A stretch of 64,000 nt of DNA from Liquidambar formosana (GCA_039720395.1 JBBPBK010000063.1:124001-188000), one strand, 5' to 3'; shown: positions 8,662-20,032, counted from the first letter of the stretch. Notes: generated by a model not told the origin, from the letters alone. Numbers and translations are program-made.

Positions 8662-11600
8662 TCAGGGAGCTTTCGAGGAAGATACTGTAGAAGTATCTAG
8701 GACAATGAATTCTTTAGCCTTAATCCAATCGTCCTCAATCCTCTGAAGCACGGCTTCAATCTCCACTTGGTTGTTCTCAAGCTCTTCCTCATCACCACAT
8801 GACTGGCATAATTCGGCCAACTTTTGGGTGGCTTCTACATGCTTTTCAAGTGAATCAGCAATTTTGAGCTGTTTGTTCTTAGCCTGCTCCAACTTTTCCT
8901 TCTTGGCCGATAGCTGCCTCTCTAGCTCCTCAACTTCCTCGGATAGCTTCAAAATAATGCCTTCCCCAGTTGTGTAAAGGCTTTCGGCCTTGGTAGCAGC
9001 TTTCATCTCATCATCCAGCTTCACTTGTAGGGACCTGAGCTTGGTGAGTAGAGATTTGTTCTCCAGGGAATCCTTGTGAGCTGAGTTGAAGGAAGTAGAG
9101 ATGGTGGCCAGCTGTTCCAGAAAAGAATTCAGATTCACTGAAAGCCCTGGTGTGCAATCTGGATCGGCCAGCAGAATGTTTACTGCGGCCTTTACTGGGT
9201 TTATCTGAGCAAAGCAAAGTAGCTAAATTAATATATAATCAAGTAATTCAATGCTTTGTAATTTCAGATAAGAAGAAAATGATAAGTACCTGGGAGTGGA
9301 TTGACGAAAAAGAAGTACTTGACAGCGATTTCAAAAACTTTCTTGCTTTTTCAATTTTTGAAGAATCAGATGGAACAGAGAGAGAAGGGGTTGGAGATGC
9401 TGATTTTGACTTGATCATTGACCAAAGCTTTTCCAGAGAAGCAAGTGTAGAAGACATTTTGCTCCCTGAAGTCTTCGGTGCAATTGGTACATCAGGAGTA
9501 ATGATCACTTCTGAGGCAGTGGATTTGGGGGGCACATTTGTTGGAAGATTGACTGGCAGAAGGAGATCGGCCTCACCGTCTTTGTCCTCCACAGTTTCCT
9601 CATGAAGAGGAGTTGAATCCCCTGAATCTTGAGGTTTGGCAATGGAAGAGGTCGATATCTGACCTGATTTAGCTCCAGAGCCCTTTTGAGTTTGAGAGAT
9701 GGAGGCGAATAATTCTTCAATATCATCTGCCTTCTTTGTCTTTTTTCGGCCAGCTTTTGAAGGGACTGCAGCCTTAAGCCGACCATGCTTCTTCTGTCCC
9801 TTGGCAGGTTCTTCATCAGAAGAAGGTATCTCTGGAAGAGGCTCTAGTGGCCGTTCTTCATAAACCGGAGCACCTGAAAAGAAAAGACAAGTTTAACTAA
9901 GTCAAGAAAAGGAAAATATGCATTAGGGAAAAATTTTGAAAATGTACCTATGGAATAGGTTGACATCGGCCAAATTATCCATTTAAAATGATTAGCAAAT
10001 TTTCTACTGGCTCTTTTGCCCACTAAAGTAACTTCATGAGGAGAAGCAGGAGCTTGGGCAGGTTCCAGGAAATCAGCAATCCCAAATTCGGCCGTTGGGG
10101 TTATAGGCCGATGCTTGGACAGCCATCTCTCAAAAGCAAGATAGAACTTGACTTGATTTATTTTCTGACCTTTAAGGAGTTTGTCTTGGTTTTTCTTTAA
10201 AATCTTGTCAAATTTTTTGGCTTTTAGTTGAATTGTTGCTCTCTCTATATCATCTATCATACTTCTATTATTTGGAACCCATTTAATTTTATAGAATTTC
10301 TCAAAGTCCAAAATTGACTGATAGGCTTCAAATTTATCAAGAGGAATACCTTTTTTCTTCTTTCCCTTTTGCTCAGACCCTGCAGGCTGTATAGAGATTT
10401 GATCAGTTTCTCCACTTGAGCTCTCTTGAGAAAAATAGAATTCGGGCAATAGAGTAGAGGGTTCATAAGGCCGAATTCTCTCAATGTAACGAGACCAGAA
10501 AATGTCAAACTCATGGGTTGCCTTGGGATTTTTCTTGGAGAATGGGGAGACTGTGAAAGTAGACCTCAAGCATCTAAAAATATTGTCTACACCAATTACT
10601 TCATCAATATCCTTCAAGACAATTCTATGAACAAAATTTGCATTTGCAGAGTATGTCAATGGGAATGGAAGAGATTGAACAAGGCCGAATTGTCTGGCCA
10701 CAAAGTGAGGGCAATAGATTTCCACCCCATAGCGGTTATTCCCAGAGTTTTCTAAGATTGACCGATGATGAAGGTCACGAGGAGTAAGAATGCTTCGCCA
10801 AAAATGCTGGAGGGATTCAGTAAAAGCTTTAAAGGTAATGGCTGCTTTTAGCCACTCGGGGCCGAATTTAACAGGAAAGAATGGACAAAATTGCAAAGTT
10901 GTTCGGCCAGGACAAGTATAAAGAAAAGTAAAACAATGTTCAAAAGAATAAGGGACTTGGGTAAAGTGTAAGTACTTAAACCCATGACAAATGATGTCAG
11001 ACCGATCCTTGAAATTAGGGCTAATCTCTGGAAAATAAGCATGGAGCCAAATTTGAAAAATCCAAAAGGGGCCTCCCCATGTATGAAAATTAGAAGAGAG
11101 GAGATTAAAACATCCTCTGTATAAGCTCGACAGGACAAGGGGACCTAAAGCAACCCTACATCCCCGCGCCAGGTAAAGTGCCAGTTTTAATTCGGCCTTT
11201 ACCACTTTGAAAGAAGGATTGCAAAAAAGATATTTACAAATCCATATTAACAGAAAAGCTACATATTCGGTCTCATCAAGGTCACCATCTTCTTTTCTAT
11301 ACAAAGACATGAATCTAGAATAAGAAGTGGATTTCTTGTCAAAAAGGAGAGGGAGATCGTACTCTGGAATTTGAGTTGAAGCATTAATCCAGCTTCCATT
11401 GGGACGAAGACCGAATAAAATAGCAAGATCTAGAAGGGTTGGAGTCATCATGCCAAACCGCAAATGAAGGGTATTGGTTGAAATTGACCATAAACTCAAG
11501 GTCGAAGCAAGTAATTCCCTGTTAATTGGGATTTGAAACTTGGAAAAATGGAGGATCTCATAAATTCCAACCATTTTCCATTCTTCGGCCTTAAATGAAT

Positions 11601-11907
11601 GAATACGATCAAACCAAGCATTCCAGTCCAAACTCCTACTTGGCCAACAACGAATAGTTCCAGAGAATGACTTCTTCAGATTACAAATGGGGTTTTCATA
11701 AGCAAAAACTTCAGATTTATGTTTTGGAAACAAGGTAGGAATTGATTGAGCAGTACTAAGAGATAGAAATCTGGGCCCTAAAGTGTAGAGATGTTCTTCG
11801 TAAGGAGAAAATACCTGAGTATTAAGAACCGAAGGGTCAGTAGACAGAAATTTCTCCAAGCGATCCTTGCCGGAGAAATCGTCGTCGCCAGAGATGTGAT
11901 CAGACAT
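8662..11907 (-). CDS. antisense plant mobile domain (PMD) protein gene
   Basis: Three exons on the - strand: 11907-9948, 9873-9290 and 9204-8662. Both introns are GT-AG, and the lengths (1960+584+543) keep one frame for about 1028 aa. Exon 1 encodes a PMD (PF10536, the family of Arabidopsis MAIN and MAIL1), with FGMMTPTLLDLAILFGLRP, ALGPLVLSSLYR and FWIFQIWLHAYFP. Exon 2 has a basic stretch (KKHGRLK ... AGRKKTKK), a possible nuclear localisation signal. Exon 3 is a Leu/Glu/Lys-rich coiled coil. The start at 11907 is the first true ATG of the open frame. The gene opposes pol and sits between pol and the 3' LTR, where Tat elements are known to carry extra ORFs. Being antisense, its introns cannot be spliced from the genomic RNA and so survive retrotransposition. 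The domain call is firm; the function is inferred. Confidence 0.85.
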
Positions 11908-12393
11908 GATGAAATGTAGAGTGAGATGGCGGACCCGAACTAAGACACTGCTGGAAAGTATGACGGGATGAGAAGAAGACTCGAAGCTTGCTGTGCTAGA
12001 AATGAATCCCTGGAAGTTGTCAGGAGCACCGGAGATGAAGGATGGCAGCGACGGAGTGCAGAGAAGACAAACCCTAGAACGCAAATGAGGCTGAAGTGAA
12101 TAAAAGTTAAAAACTCAAGGGTTTTAAAGCTTGGCGCGTTTTGGGAATTGAAAAGACACTCAGATTTGCACGGAACCTGGGGAGCTGAGCGGTTACGGCG
12201 CGATTCAGTGTATAATCATTAGGCTTCCTCAGAACAGAGACCAATGAAGAAAGAACACGTGGCAGGACGTCAGGGGGATGGACAAGATGACACGTAGGGA
12301 GATTCGTGAGAAGCAAAAATAACAAGTGTTGCATCAGACCGATTTAATAGGAAGGACATTTTACAAAATATATATATCTATATATTAGTAAAA
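11908..12393 (-). promoter_or_regulatory. leader/promoter region of the antisense gene
   Basis: About 490 bp with no sense coding between the antisense ATG and the 3' end of the element. It should hold the 5' UTR and promoter of the PMD gene. A TATA-rich stretch at 12368-12386 is a candidate core. Two upstream in-frame stretches without ATG are read as leader, not coding. Confidence 0.4.
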
Positions 12394-12405
12394 TGTGGGG
12401 GGCAA
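12394..12405 (+). other. polypurine tract of the Tat element
   Basis: TGTGGGGGGCAA lies directly before the 3' LTR. A G-rich purine tract here is the expected primer for plus-strand DNA synthesis. Confidence 0.75.
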
Positions 12406-13063
12406 TGTTTACACCCTAAAAATCGGCCTAAGAGATTTACATTCGGTTTTGGTCAAAATTTTGGGGTAAGAGGCCGAACATCATGCAAAAGCTATTATCG
12501 GTCAGATGGTCGAAATTCATTCCCTTATTAGACCGATTTTCCCTTATATCAGGAATCATTACCAGCTACATTTGCGGGGCAGTTACAGATCGTGGGAAGT
12601 TACTTGGAAGACGTGGTCTTAGTGGGAGATGTCTCGTCAAAATGAGTCAGATAGAGAGCGAATTCTGCGGAGTAACGGCCACTCGAGTGTATAAAGATGG
12701 AAGATCAGCCATCAAGAGCTCTCTCCAACATCAATCAACAAACCAGTTCTCAGGAACTTTATCTTTTTCATTTTCTTTTAGAATTCTAGGATTTTAAACC
12801 CAGAAACGTGTGCTCCTTTCTGGTCAAAGGCGTGTGCACCCCTTTGTTCATCATTGTAATTCCAGAAATTGATCAATGAAAATGGCTTCCTCCGTGGTGA
12901 GCTTTTCCTTTTAATTTCTGTTATTATTTTGTGTTTTCAATTGTTCGTCACAGAAAAGTCCTTGAGTTCATTCAAGGCAAGGTAGAACCTGCAATTCGTC
13001 ACTGTGTAGTGGCTGGCACGCTCGCGCAACCCAATCCTCAGAACCAAAATTTTGGAGGAAACA
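12406..13063 (+). repeat. 3' LTR of the Tat element
   Basis: 658 bp, same ends as the 5' LTR and two substitutions from it. It is followed directly by the second copy of GAAGT. Confidence 0.95.
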
Positions 13064-13068
13064 GAAGT
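13064..13068. repeat. target site duplication, right copy (GAAGT)
   Basis: Matches 528-532 exactly; see the left copy. Confidence 0.92.
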
Positions 13069-15449
13069 CCTTTAAGAAAAAAAAACAAAAGAAAAAGACT
13101 CCAAAATTGCGGTCTAGAAGTTATGGACAAAATGTGAAATCGGAATTACAGAAGAAGAGGGATAAAGAAGGGATTGGGTTAGAAAGATGAGCCCATGCCG
13201 TGTGCGGGTTGATTTTTCTTGCTTGACCCACCTCTCCTCTTCTAGATGGGACTTCATAGTCATTGGGTCCAACCCCACTGGCTTGACTTCAATACTTCAT
13301 ACTTATTGGGTTGATTCTTCCTTTAAAAATTAAAAACCACCCACCAACCACCCTTCCAAATTTCTGGAGGCACTTCAAATGTCTTCAATATTTGAATCCA
13401 AATATGAAAAATCATCGAATTCACAATCCCAACGTCCTAGACTGACTTCTTCTTCTTTTCATTTATTTATTTTTTATTTTTTTTGTTTTTCTGATCAAGC
13501 GGTTCTTCGAGATGTACTTATATACTTGATTAAATCTCCCTATACAAATACAATCGCCCACGTCGCATGTACAGGACGATTATAAGACATAATAAATTCA
13601 TTGAGATAGCCTTAAGAGAGTGTAGTGAAAATTGAATTCAGAACCTCTTATTTAGAAAAAAACTCTTGCCTCAAAGTTATCACTCACATATAATGATCAA
13701 GAGATACTGCACATTTTTTCCAAGGGGACCACCATCTATTGTCTTTGCCATAATTCATGGAAAAGAAATCACTACTTCGTTGTCGCTACACCTTCTTTAA
13801 ACTACCCCACACGCCACTAGCAGAATGATTAAAAAAAACGATAAAAAAATAAAAATAAAAATAAACAAATTTCTGCGGGTTCATCAAATTCTTAAATTCC
13901 TTTAAAAAATAGAGAAAAAAAAGGCAAAACAAATCCTCAAAGCAAAATTTTCAAATAGGATAAATGTACAATTATAAAATGCAGTATTAATGCATTGGAC
14001 TATACTAATATGACAGACATAGATTTCCATCATCTTTAAAATAATTCATAGTTTATTATTTTTAGTAACCATGATTTGACTGTCAAAAGCAATGACATTC
14101 TGTTATGTCATCATTTACCTACACCCCATAACTGTTGGTTCATAAAATATGCGAGGCTGCCTGAAGCTAAACCATTGGATTGCCAATTTATAATGTCCTA
14201 CATGTTTTATAACATTATCCTTCATCTAGCGGACATCCTAGCTTCTAAGTGGTTTGTACTGAGCAGCTCAGTACTGTTGGTCTGCATCACATGATTGTTC
14301 CATATGGAGCCAAAGCTAGCATCCTTTCATAGAATAATTGTCAATTTATTTAGGTAGGCTAAAATCTTAAATAGTTTATCTATGATTAGGGATTTAGGGC
14401 GCCTCATTTCTCATGTTACGAGCTCTTTTTATTTTTTTAATTTGATAAAATATTTTGATTAAATACTCTAAAAGGAGAAAATGTTAAATTTTCATTCAGG
14501 TATAATAAAACCACTTGACACGCATTACATAATGAAATTTTAATTATCAATCCCTTGTGATGTCAACTTTTATGCAATTGTGACACAGGTCACGTGGTGT
14601 CACGGGTTAATAAGACCCAAGTCAAGGGGGATTGTCAGAGTATCTTTTGACCCCATAATCCCACTTTATTAGGCTCTTGTTCACCTGTGACACCACGTAG
14701 CCGTGTCACGATTGCATAGAAGTTCTTTTCTATGTTGTCCCGTATAATTATAAATAAATGTTAACGATCCTAACCCTTTACCCAAATTTAATTGTCTAAT
14801 TTTATCACTTTGAACTCCGTTTTTATTTATTTATTTGTTTGAAAGAAGAGTTTAATGGTCCTATGTTCCATGCAGGGAATAATTCATCCCCCTTCTAAAA
14901 CTACCTTTTCATTGTACTCGCATCCAAAAAAATTGAGACCAAGATCTTTTCTAGACTGTTACATTATCAATTCTATTCAGTCATGCTAATAAATATAGTA
15001 CTATGATTTTTTTCCAATCTTATCTTATCTAACATATAAATAAAGTTTAAACAATTTTCTTTGTTCTTGTTAATTTTTATTATATAAATAAGGCTACTTC
15101 AAATGACTATTTAATTTATACAATTAGAAATAAAAAAAATTAAACAGTTACATCCAAACAAAGTCATCCTCAGGAATAAATTCCTAAATCCGCCACTGAT
15201 TATAGGACATTGAGCGATGAGTACTAATGGCCATTTCCGTCGGATATCACTCTTGTGCCATATGTTCCAGATCTCACCCACCACAACACGGAATCCGGAC
15301 TACCCTCTTCCACTTTCCTAACTTTCTCCAAGAGGGTGCTGAAGTCAAAAGCTTCTGTCAAGCGTCAACACGAAAAATATTATCACCACTAGCAAAAAAT
15401 GAGAAAAAATTCCAATCCCCAATGAAATTAAATCACAGGGAGCAAGACT
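13069..15449. other. intergenic DNA upstream of the P450 array
   Basis: AT-rich host DNA without a supported gene. The only clear structure is the foldback at 14565-14724. The last few hundred bases should include upstream control sequence of P450 copy 1. Confidence 0.6.
14565..14724. mobile_element. 160-bp foldback / MITE-like element
   Basis: Two arms of 42-43 bp (14565-14607 and 14683-14724) are inverted copies with about five mismatches and one gap. Both contain TATGCAAT and CACGTGGTGTCAC or its near equal. The loop is about 75 bp with no coding. No target duplication was found, so the family is open. Confidence 0.6.
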
Positions 15450-15457
15450 TATTTAAA
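15450..15457 (+). promoter_or_regulatory. TATTTAAA core promoter candidate, P450 copy 1
   Basis: TATTTAAA lies 50 bp before the ATG. Similar TTTAAA blocks followed by an ATTGAGGA-like stretch lie about 50-75 bp before copies 3, 4 and 5 (32616, 40473, 46881), which supports a shared core promoter. Confidence 0.45.
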
Positions 15458-15507
15458 GAGGATTGATGGTACTTGGTATCGACTGGACTCCCATTTGCAC
15501 TGGTGCG

Positions 15508-17673
15508 ATGGGAATCCTTACAATTATCCTCTTGAGCGCTCTCTGTCTGTACCTCCTCTTCATTCTCATCAAGTTTCTTCACAGAGTATGGTGGACTCCC
15601 ATTCGCATACAAAAAATGATGGGCACACAGGGAATCAAAGGCCCTCCTTACAGAATCATCTATGGAAACACCAAAGAAATCTTCAGCATGAGAAAGGAAT
15701 CCATGAGCAGACCCATGGATGTGTCACATGACATGTTCTCCAGAATCCAGCCTCATATTTCCTCATGGGTCAACAAATATGGTAACAAATACTTTATTTT
15801 ATTAGTCTGAATATTTTTTTCCAAGACACAATTTAACTGATTTTATGTTTGATTTTAGGGATGAATTTTCTGAATTGGTATGGTCCTCAAGCTCAATTGG
15901 TTGTTACGGAACCAGAAATGGTGAAAGAGATACTGACAAATAGAGAAGGAGCGTATCCAAAAGATGCCCAAGTGTATATCAAGAAGCTATTAGGAGATGG
16001 GCTTGCCACATCCGAAGGTGAAAAATGGGCAAGGCAACGGAAACTGGCAAACCATGCCTTCCACGGGGAGAGCTTGAAGGTAAGCTCCTACTGTCACCGC
16101 CAATATTACTTTCATTGTTATTGTTGTCGATGTTTTCAGAACCATGCTATACTTCCGGAGAATCTTGTTTTTTGTTTTTTCTTCCTTTCCCATGAGCAGC
16201 AACAGTAATTTGCATTTTGAAAGTGCCACCATCCTATAGATTTACCCAGTTCAAGATAGTGATTTTTGTGAATTCCATATCAGTATATACTGCAATAAAA
16301 ATTAGAGCAGAGAGAGTGCAAGATGACTTATTATTAGTAATTAATAATAAAATTGCAGAGTATGATTCCAGCAATGATCGCTAGTGCTGAGATGATGCTA
16401 GAAAGGTGGAAACTTCATGAAGGCAAAGAGATCGAGGTTTTCGAAGAATTTAGGCTATTGACATCAGAAGCGATTTCCAGGACCGCTTTTGGGAGCAGTT
16501 ACTTAGAAGGGAAGAACATCTTTGACATGTTGTTGAAGTTGTCTATGATTTCTGCTCGAAATGCTTTTAAAATGAGGTTCCCTGGCATCAGGTAAATAAA
16601 ACAAAAACAAAAATACAATGGAACATTAGAACTTTGGAAGGCATGATGAGACCTCCACATGCAGTGTACAAAGTACAGACCACATGTGCATCAAATATGA
16701 ACAAATTTTTCTTATCCTCAATTCCAATTATTGTTTTATCCATTTTGCAGTAAAATTTTTAAGAGTGCCGACGATATTGAATCAGAGAAACTTGAAAAAG
16801 AAATACGAGACTCTGTGGTAGGAATGGTAAAGAAGAGAGAAAAGAAGGTGATGAGTGGAGAAGTAGACAGCTATGGGAGTGATTTTCTTGGATTACTTGT
16901 AAAGGCCAGTCATGATGCCGATGAGAACAACAGGATTTCAGTACAAGATATCGTTGATGAGTGCAAGACATTTTACATTGCTGGACAAGATACCACTAAT
17001 GCTTTGCTTGCGTGGACTGTCCTCCTCCTAGCAATCCATACGGATTGGCAAGAGGAAGTAAGGAAAGAGGTGCTCAAGTTAATTGGCCAACAAATTCCAA
17101 ACTCGGATGACATTGCCAGACTAAAAACTGTAAGCAAATCACAATCTTTAATCACATTTTGTATACTTGTGCGCATTACATTAATTTGATTTCAAGTTAA
17201 CCCTTATTTGTTCTTACTTTTTTTCTTTTTTCTTTTTTGTGCAGATGAATATGATCATTAATGAATCTCTAAGATTATACCCTCCTGTGGTTGGCTTCAT
17301 AAGAAATGTTCAAAGAGAAGTTAGAGTGGGGAAGCTCATTTTTCCAGCTAATCTAAAATTGTACATCTCAACTCTGGCACTTCACCATGACCCAACCATA
17401 TGGGGAGAGGATGTGCATCTTTTCAAACCAGAGAGATTCTCGGAAGGGGTTGCTAAAGCGACCAACAACAATATGGCTGCATTTCTGCCCTTCAGCTTGG
17501 GCCCTCGAACTTGCGTGGGGTTGAACTATGCAAACGCTGAAGTGAAGATTGCACTTTCAATGATCTTGCAGCGCTACGCCTTCACACTCTCCCCGGCCTA
17601 TGTGCACTCACCATTTCAACTTCTTACAATTCGCCCAGAACATGGAATCCAGATAATGCTTCACGCAGCGTAG
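15508..17673 (+). CDS. cytochrome P450 copy 1, CYP749A-like
   Basis: Five exons: 15508-15781, 15859-16079, 16359-16591, 16751-17129, 17245-17673, giving 511 aa. An N-terminal hydrophobic anchor and the GIKGPPYR hinge indicate an ER membrane P450. Seen motifs: WARQR (C-helix), AGQDTTN (I-helix oxygen site), ESLR (K-helix), FKPERF, and the haem loop PFSLGPRTCVG with its Cys ligand. It resembles CYP749A of the CYP72 clan. Substrate is unknown; a cotton CYP749A has been linked to herbicide tolerance, so xenobiotic or specialised metabolism is possible. The start aligns with the ATG of the other copies. It is the most divergent intact copy and stands alone left of the 9.9-kb repeat-filled spacer. 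No key residue is missing. Confidence 0.9.
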
Positions 17674-18437
17674 GGGTGAAGTCGATGATAGCTGCTGGAA
17701 AATTGTGCATTTAGTGCACAAATCATCTAGAAGTGATGCCTATGATCTTTCAATAAGTATATATATCATGGGGTTAATATATATATATATATATATATAT
17801 CTCTGTTGATCAGAGTGTCATGTTAATCATATTTGGTCCTATAAAAGGAAAATCCTAGTACTTAATCTTGTCATGTCGATCTAAGGTTATAATGAGCAAT
17901 ATACGCAGGATGCTAACTCTATTTAAAGTAGTCAAATAGCTTAATTACTAATTCCCCCTGCCACTTTCACAACTGGGGGAACAACATTTTTCTACAGCCA
18001 ACAGGCCCGGGCCACTAGTTGATTGGTGGAAAAGTACCCACGGCAAACCAAGAGAAATAGTTATCAATAACAAGAAGATAATGAACACATCTACAAGGAG
18101 TCACCTATCTTAGAACAGAAGATAATGAACATACTCGTGAAAATTTAATCATTTGAAACTAATTCAAACAACAACCTACTTCATGCCTAAAACATGATAC
18201 TTGATGGGGAATTGCTACTCAGCAAAGTGTAAGAATGGGTAATGGCTCAAATGCTACCTGTTCATATAGGTTGTGGGGCCTGGGGTTTGCCCAAACGGTT
18301 AATAGAAATTCCACTTCAATCGGTGTCATGAATCTCAAGCATGTATAGAGTATATGAAATTAAACAAAAATAAGATGAATTATAAAACAAATTTGAAGCA
18401 CGCATTTTTACCTCTCTCTTCAAACTCTCTTCCCTCG
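17674..18437. other. spacer downstream of P450 copy 1
   Basis: Holds the 3' UTR of copy 1 and an (AT)n tract at 17775-17800. No other gene or repeat was recognised. Confidence 0.5.
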
Positions 18438-18862
18438 AACTATAAGCCCCACTGGTAGTCTATATGTTCTCCATAGATGTCTTCGAAAGCATCCTCCTTC
18501 ACGGCTTCACCGCAATCCCCGTAGCCGAACTCGCAGCCGCCGCAGTTGGCCCCACCATCCTTGTTGGTCTCTGATTCGATCTTCACCGTCGAATTCTCCG
18601 TCTTCAGCTTTTTGTTCCTCCCCGCCGTCGTACTGGTCTCCAACCTCTTCGTGGTGGAAGTCCTCATCGTCATTCATGGAGTCACTCTCGTACTCCTCCG
18701 AGTTGCCGTCTTAGCTGGCGCTAATGCTCTCCAGGTCCTCGTTGGAGGTGGTGGTGAGGGCACCATCTGGAGTGTCGGAGAGGGGCGGCGGCGCGTGATC
18801 GTCAGGCGCGAGCTTCCGCTTGTAGATGGAGGCGGAGGCGGGAGATGATTGTTGAACTCCAA
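18438..18862 (-). pseudogene. GC-rich broken gene fragment, unknown family
   Basis: A GC-rich island in AT-rich DNA with coding-like - strand frames. One frame gives a Pro/Ser-rich start, then after an in-frame TAA an acidic stretch rich in Glu and Asp (EEYESDSMNDDEDF). The other two frames are open only in part. A GTAAAA donor-like site lies just past the final stop, so it may be a damaged first exon. The family was not recognised. A Helitron end lies 130 bp away, but the fragment is outside it. Confidence 0.4.
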
Positions 18863-18989
18863 GACCGGACTGGTGCGGTGAGGTGGGTTGAGTGAGGGTT
18901 TATTGAGTTGACTCGGGCCGCGTTTGGGTATTTCAAGGGGTCTAACTGCAGAGAGAATAGTGTTTGGAAACCTTTTATATATATATATA

Positions 18990-19521
18990 CTAGTATGAAC
19001 CCGCGCGATGCGCGGGAATCACAAATAGCTTAGTAATCCGATTTTAGGCCAATATGTTTTTATATATGGTTCAACTTTTTGCATACATGATCCCAATGTT
19101 AATCTCAATCACATATCCAACCCAAAGTACCCAATTTTGCATTCATTACAGTTTCAGCCTAAAAATGAGAACGATAATGATAATGGAAAAAATGATGTAA
19201 GAGAATTGCTAGAATGATAAGGAATTAGGAGTTGGAGAGATCAAGAGAGAAAAGACAGACAGTTAGTGGCTTTCAAATTTTGAAATTTGAAATACACAAA
19301 TGGAAGAAAGAAAAGAAAAAGAAAAAGAAAAGAGAAAGAAATATGGTCTGAGAGGAGAAATAAAAAAATAGATGTGGGAGGAAAGAGAAAGAAAGAAGAG
19401 GTAGAGATATGGGCCCAAAGTGAAGGAGAATTTAGGCTTTAGAAGGGAAAGGCTCTCAAGCAGCCACCTCATACACTGTGCTGATGTCAGCAAAAAACTC
19501 CTAAATATAATATAGTATAGA
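18990..19521 (-). mobile_element. non-autonomous Helitron, 532 bp, both ends present
   Basis: Read on the - strand it starts TCTATACTATATTATATT after an A and ends with the GC hairpin CCCGCGCATCGCGCGGG, a TTCATA spacer and CTAG before a T. These are the standard Helitron rules: 5' TC, 3' hairpin plus CTRR, insertion between A and T. It has no Rep/helicase, so it would need an autonomous partner. The interior is A/G-rich without coding. Confidence 0.8.
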
Positions 19522-19729
19522 TATATTAGCAAATAAGAGAAGAAAACGTGTATTCAGTTAAAGTCAAAATCAAAATTTTTGTAAATTTTAATAGAATAAT
19601 TATTCTCTAAAACAATGAAGTGTTTTTGTTAATATAATATGTTAGTTAAATTTAAAAGATAAAAACAAATTAAATTAAATAATTAAATCAAAATAATCAT
19701 TGGTGTAATTTCCAAAAAAAAAAAAAAAC

Positions 19730-19933
19730 AAAAGCGGTGTTAGTAACGCCGCTTTTATTACATTGAAAACAGTTTTGTTAACACTGCTTTCATTACACGG
19801 AAAGCAATGTTGCTAAACCCACTTTCAGTGTATTAAGAAGTGGCGTAACACTGCCATCCGTGTATTAAAAGCAGCATTAATAACACCGCTTTCAATGTAA
19901 TAAAAGCAGCATTACTAACACCGCTTTTATTTC
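19730..19933. repeat. array of six ~35-bp palindromic units
   Basis: Six degenerate units of 31-35 bp, each with AAAGC(G/A)G...CCGCTTT-type ends that pair into a hairpin, joined by an ATTACA-like linker. The first and last two units are best conserved. No coding and no spacer diversity. Confidence 0.7.
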
Positions 19934-20032
19934 AAGTTTTTTTTTTTTATTTAAATTTTTTAAATTTAAAAACATACAACATAAAAGGAAAAAAAAAACA
20001 AAAAAAACAAAAGAACAATTATGTTTTATACT

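Larger units (their letters stand above)
533..13063 (+). mobile_element. complete Tat-lineage Ty3/gypsy LTR retrotransposon
   Basis: A 12,531-bp element bounded by two 658-bp LTRs and a 5-bp GAAGT duplication. Order on the + strand: LTR, primer binding site, gag, protease, RT, RNase H, archaeal-type RNase H, integrase. An antisense PMD gene follows, then a polypurine tract and the 3' LTR. The second RNase H and the lack of a chromodomain place it in the Tat lineage (Ogre/Retand-like), from family knowledge. Integrase and RT catalytic residues are present and the LTRs differ at only 2 sites, so the insertion is young and may still be autonomous. Oddities: one in-frame TAG between gag and protease, a frame change between protease and pol, and a large excess of GGCCGA hexamers over the whole length. 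Confidence 0.93.

Noticed and set aside
11908..12084. Longer N-terminus of the antisense PMD protein
   Set aside because: The open frame continues upstream but has no ATG before 11907.
14076..14294. 72-aa + strand ORF in the left intergenic region
   Set aside because: No domain, no splice or codon signal, and no paralogue in the window.
19730..19933. CRISPR-like repeat array
   Set aside because: Plant nuclear context, units adjoin without unique spacers, and the units are degenerate palindromes.
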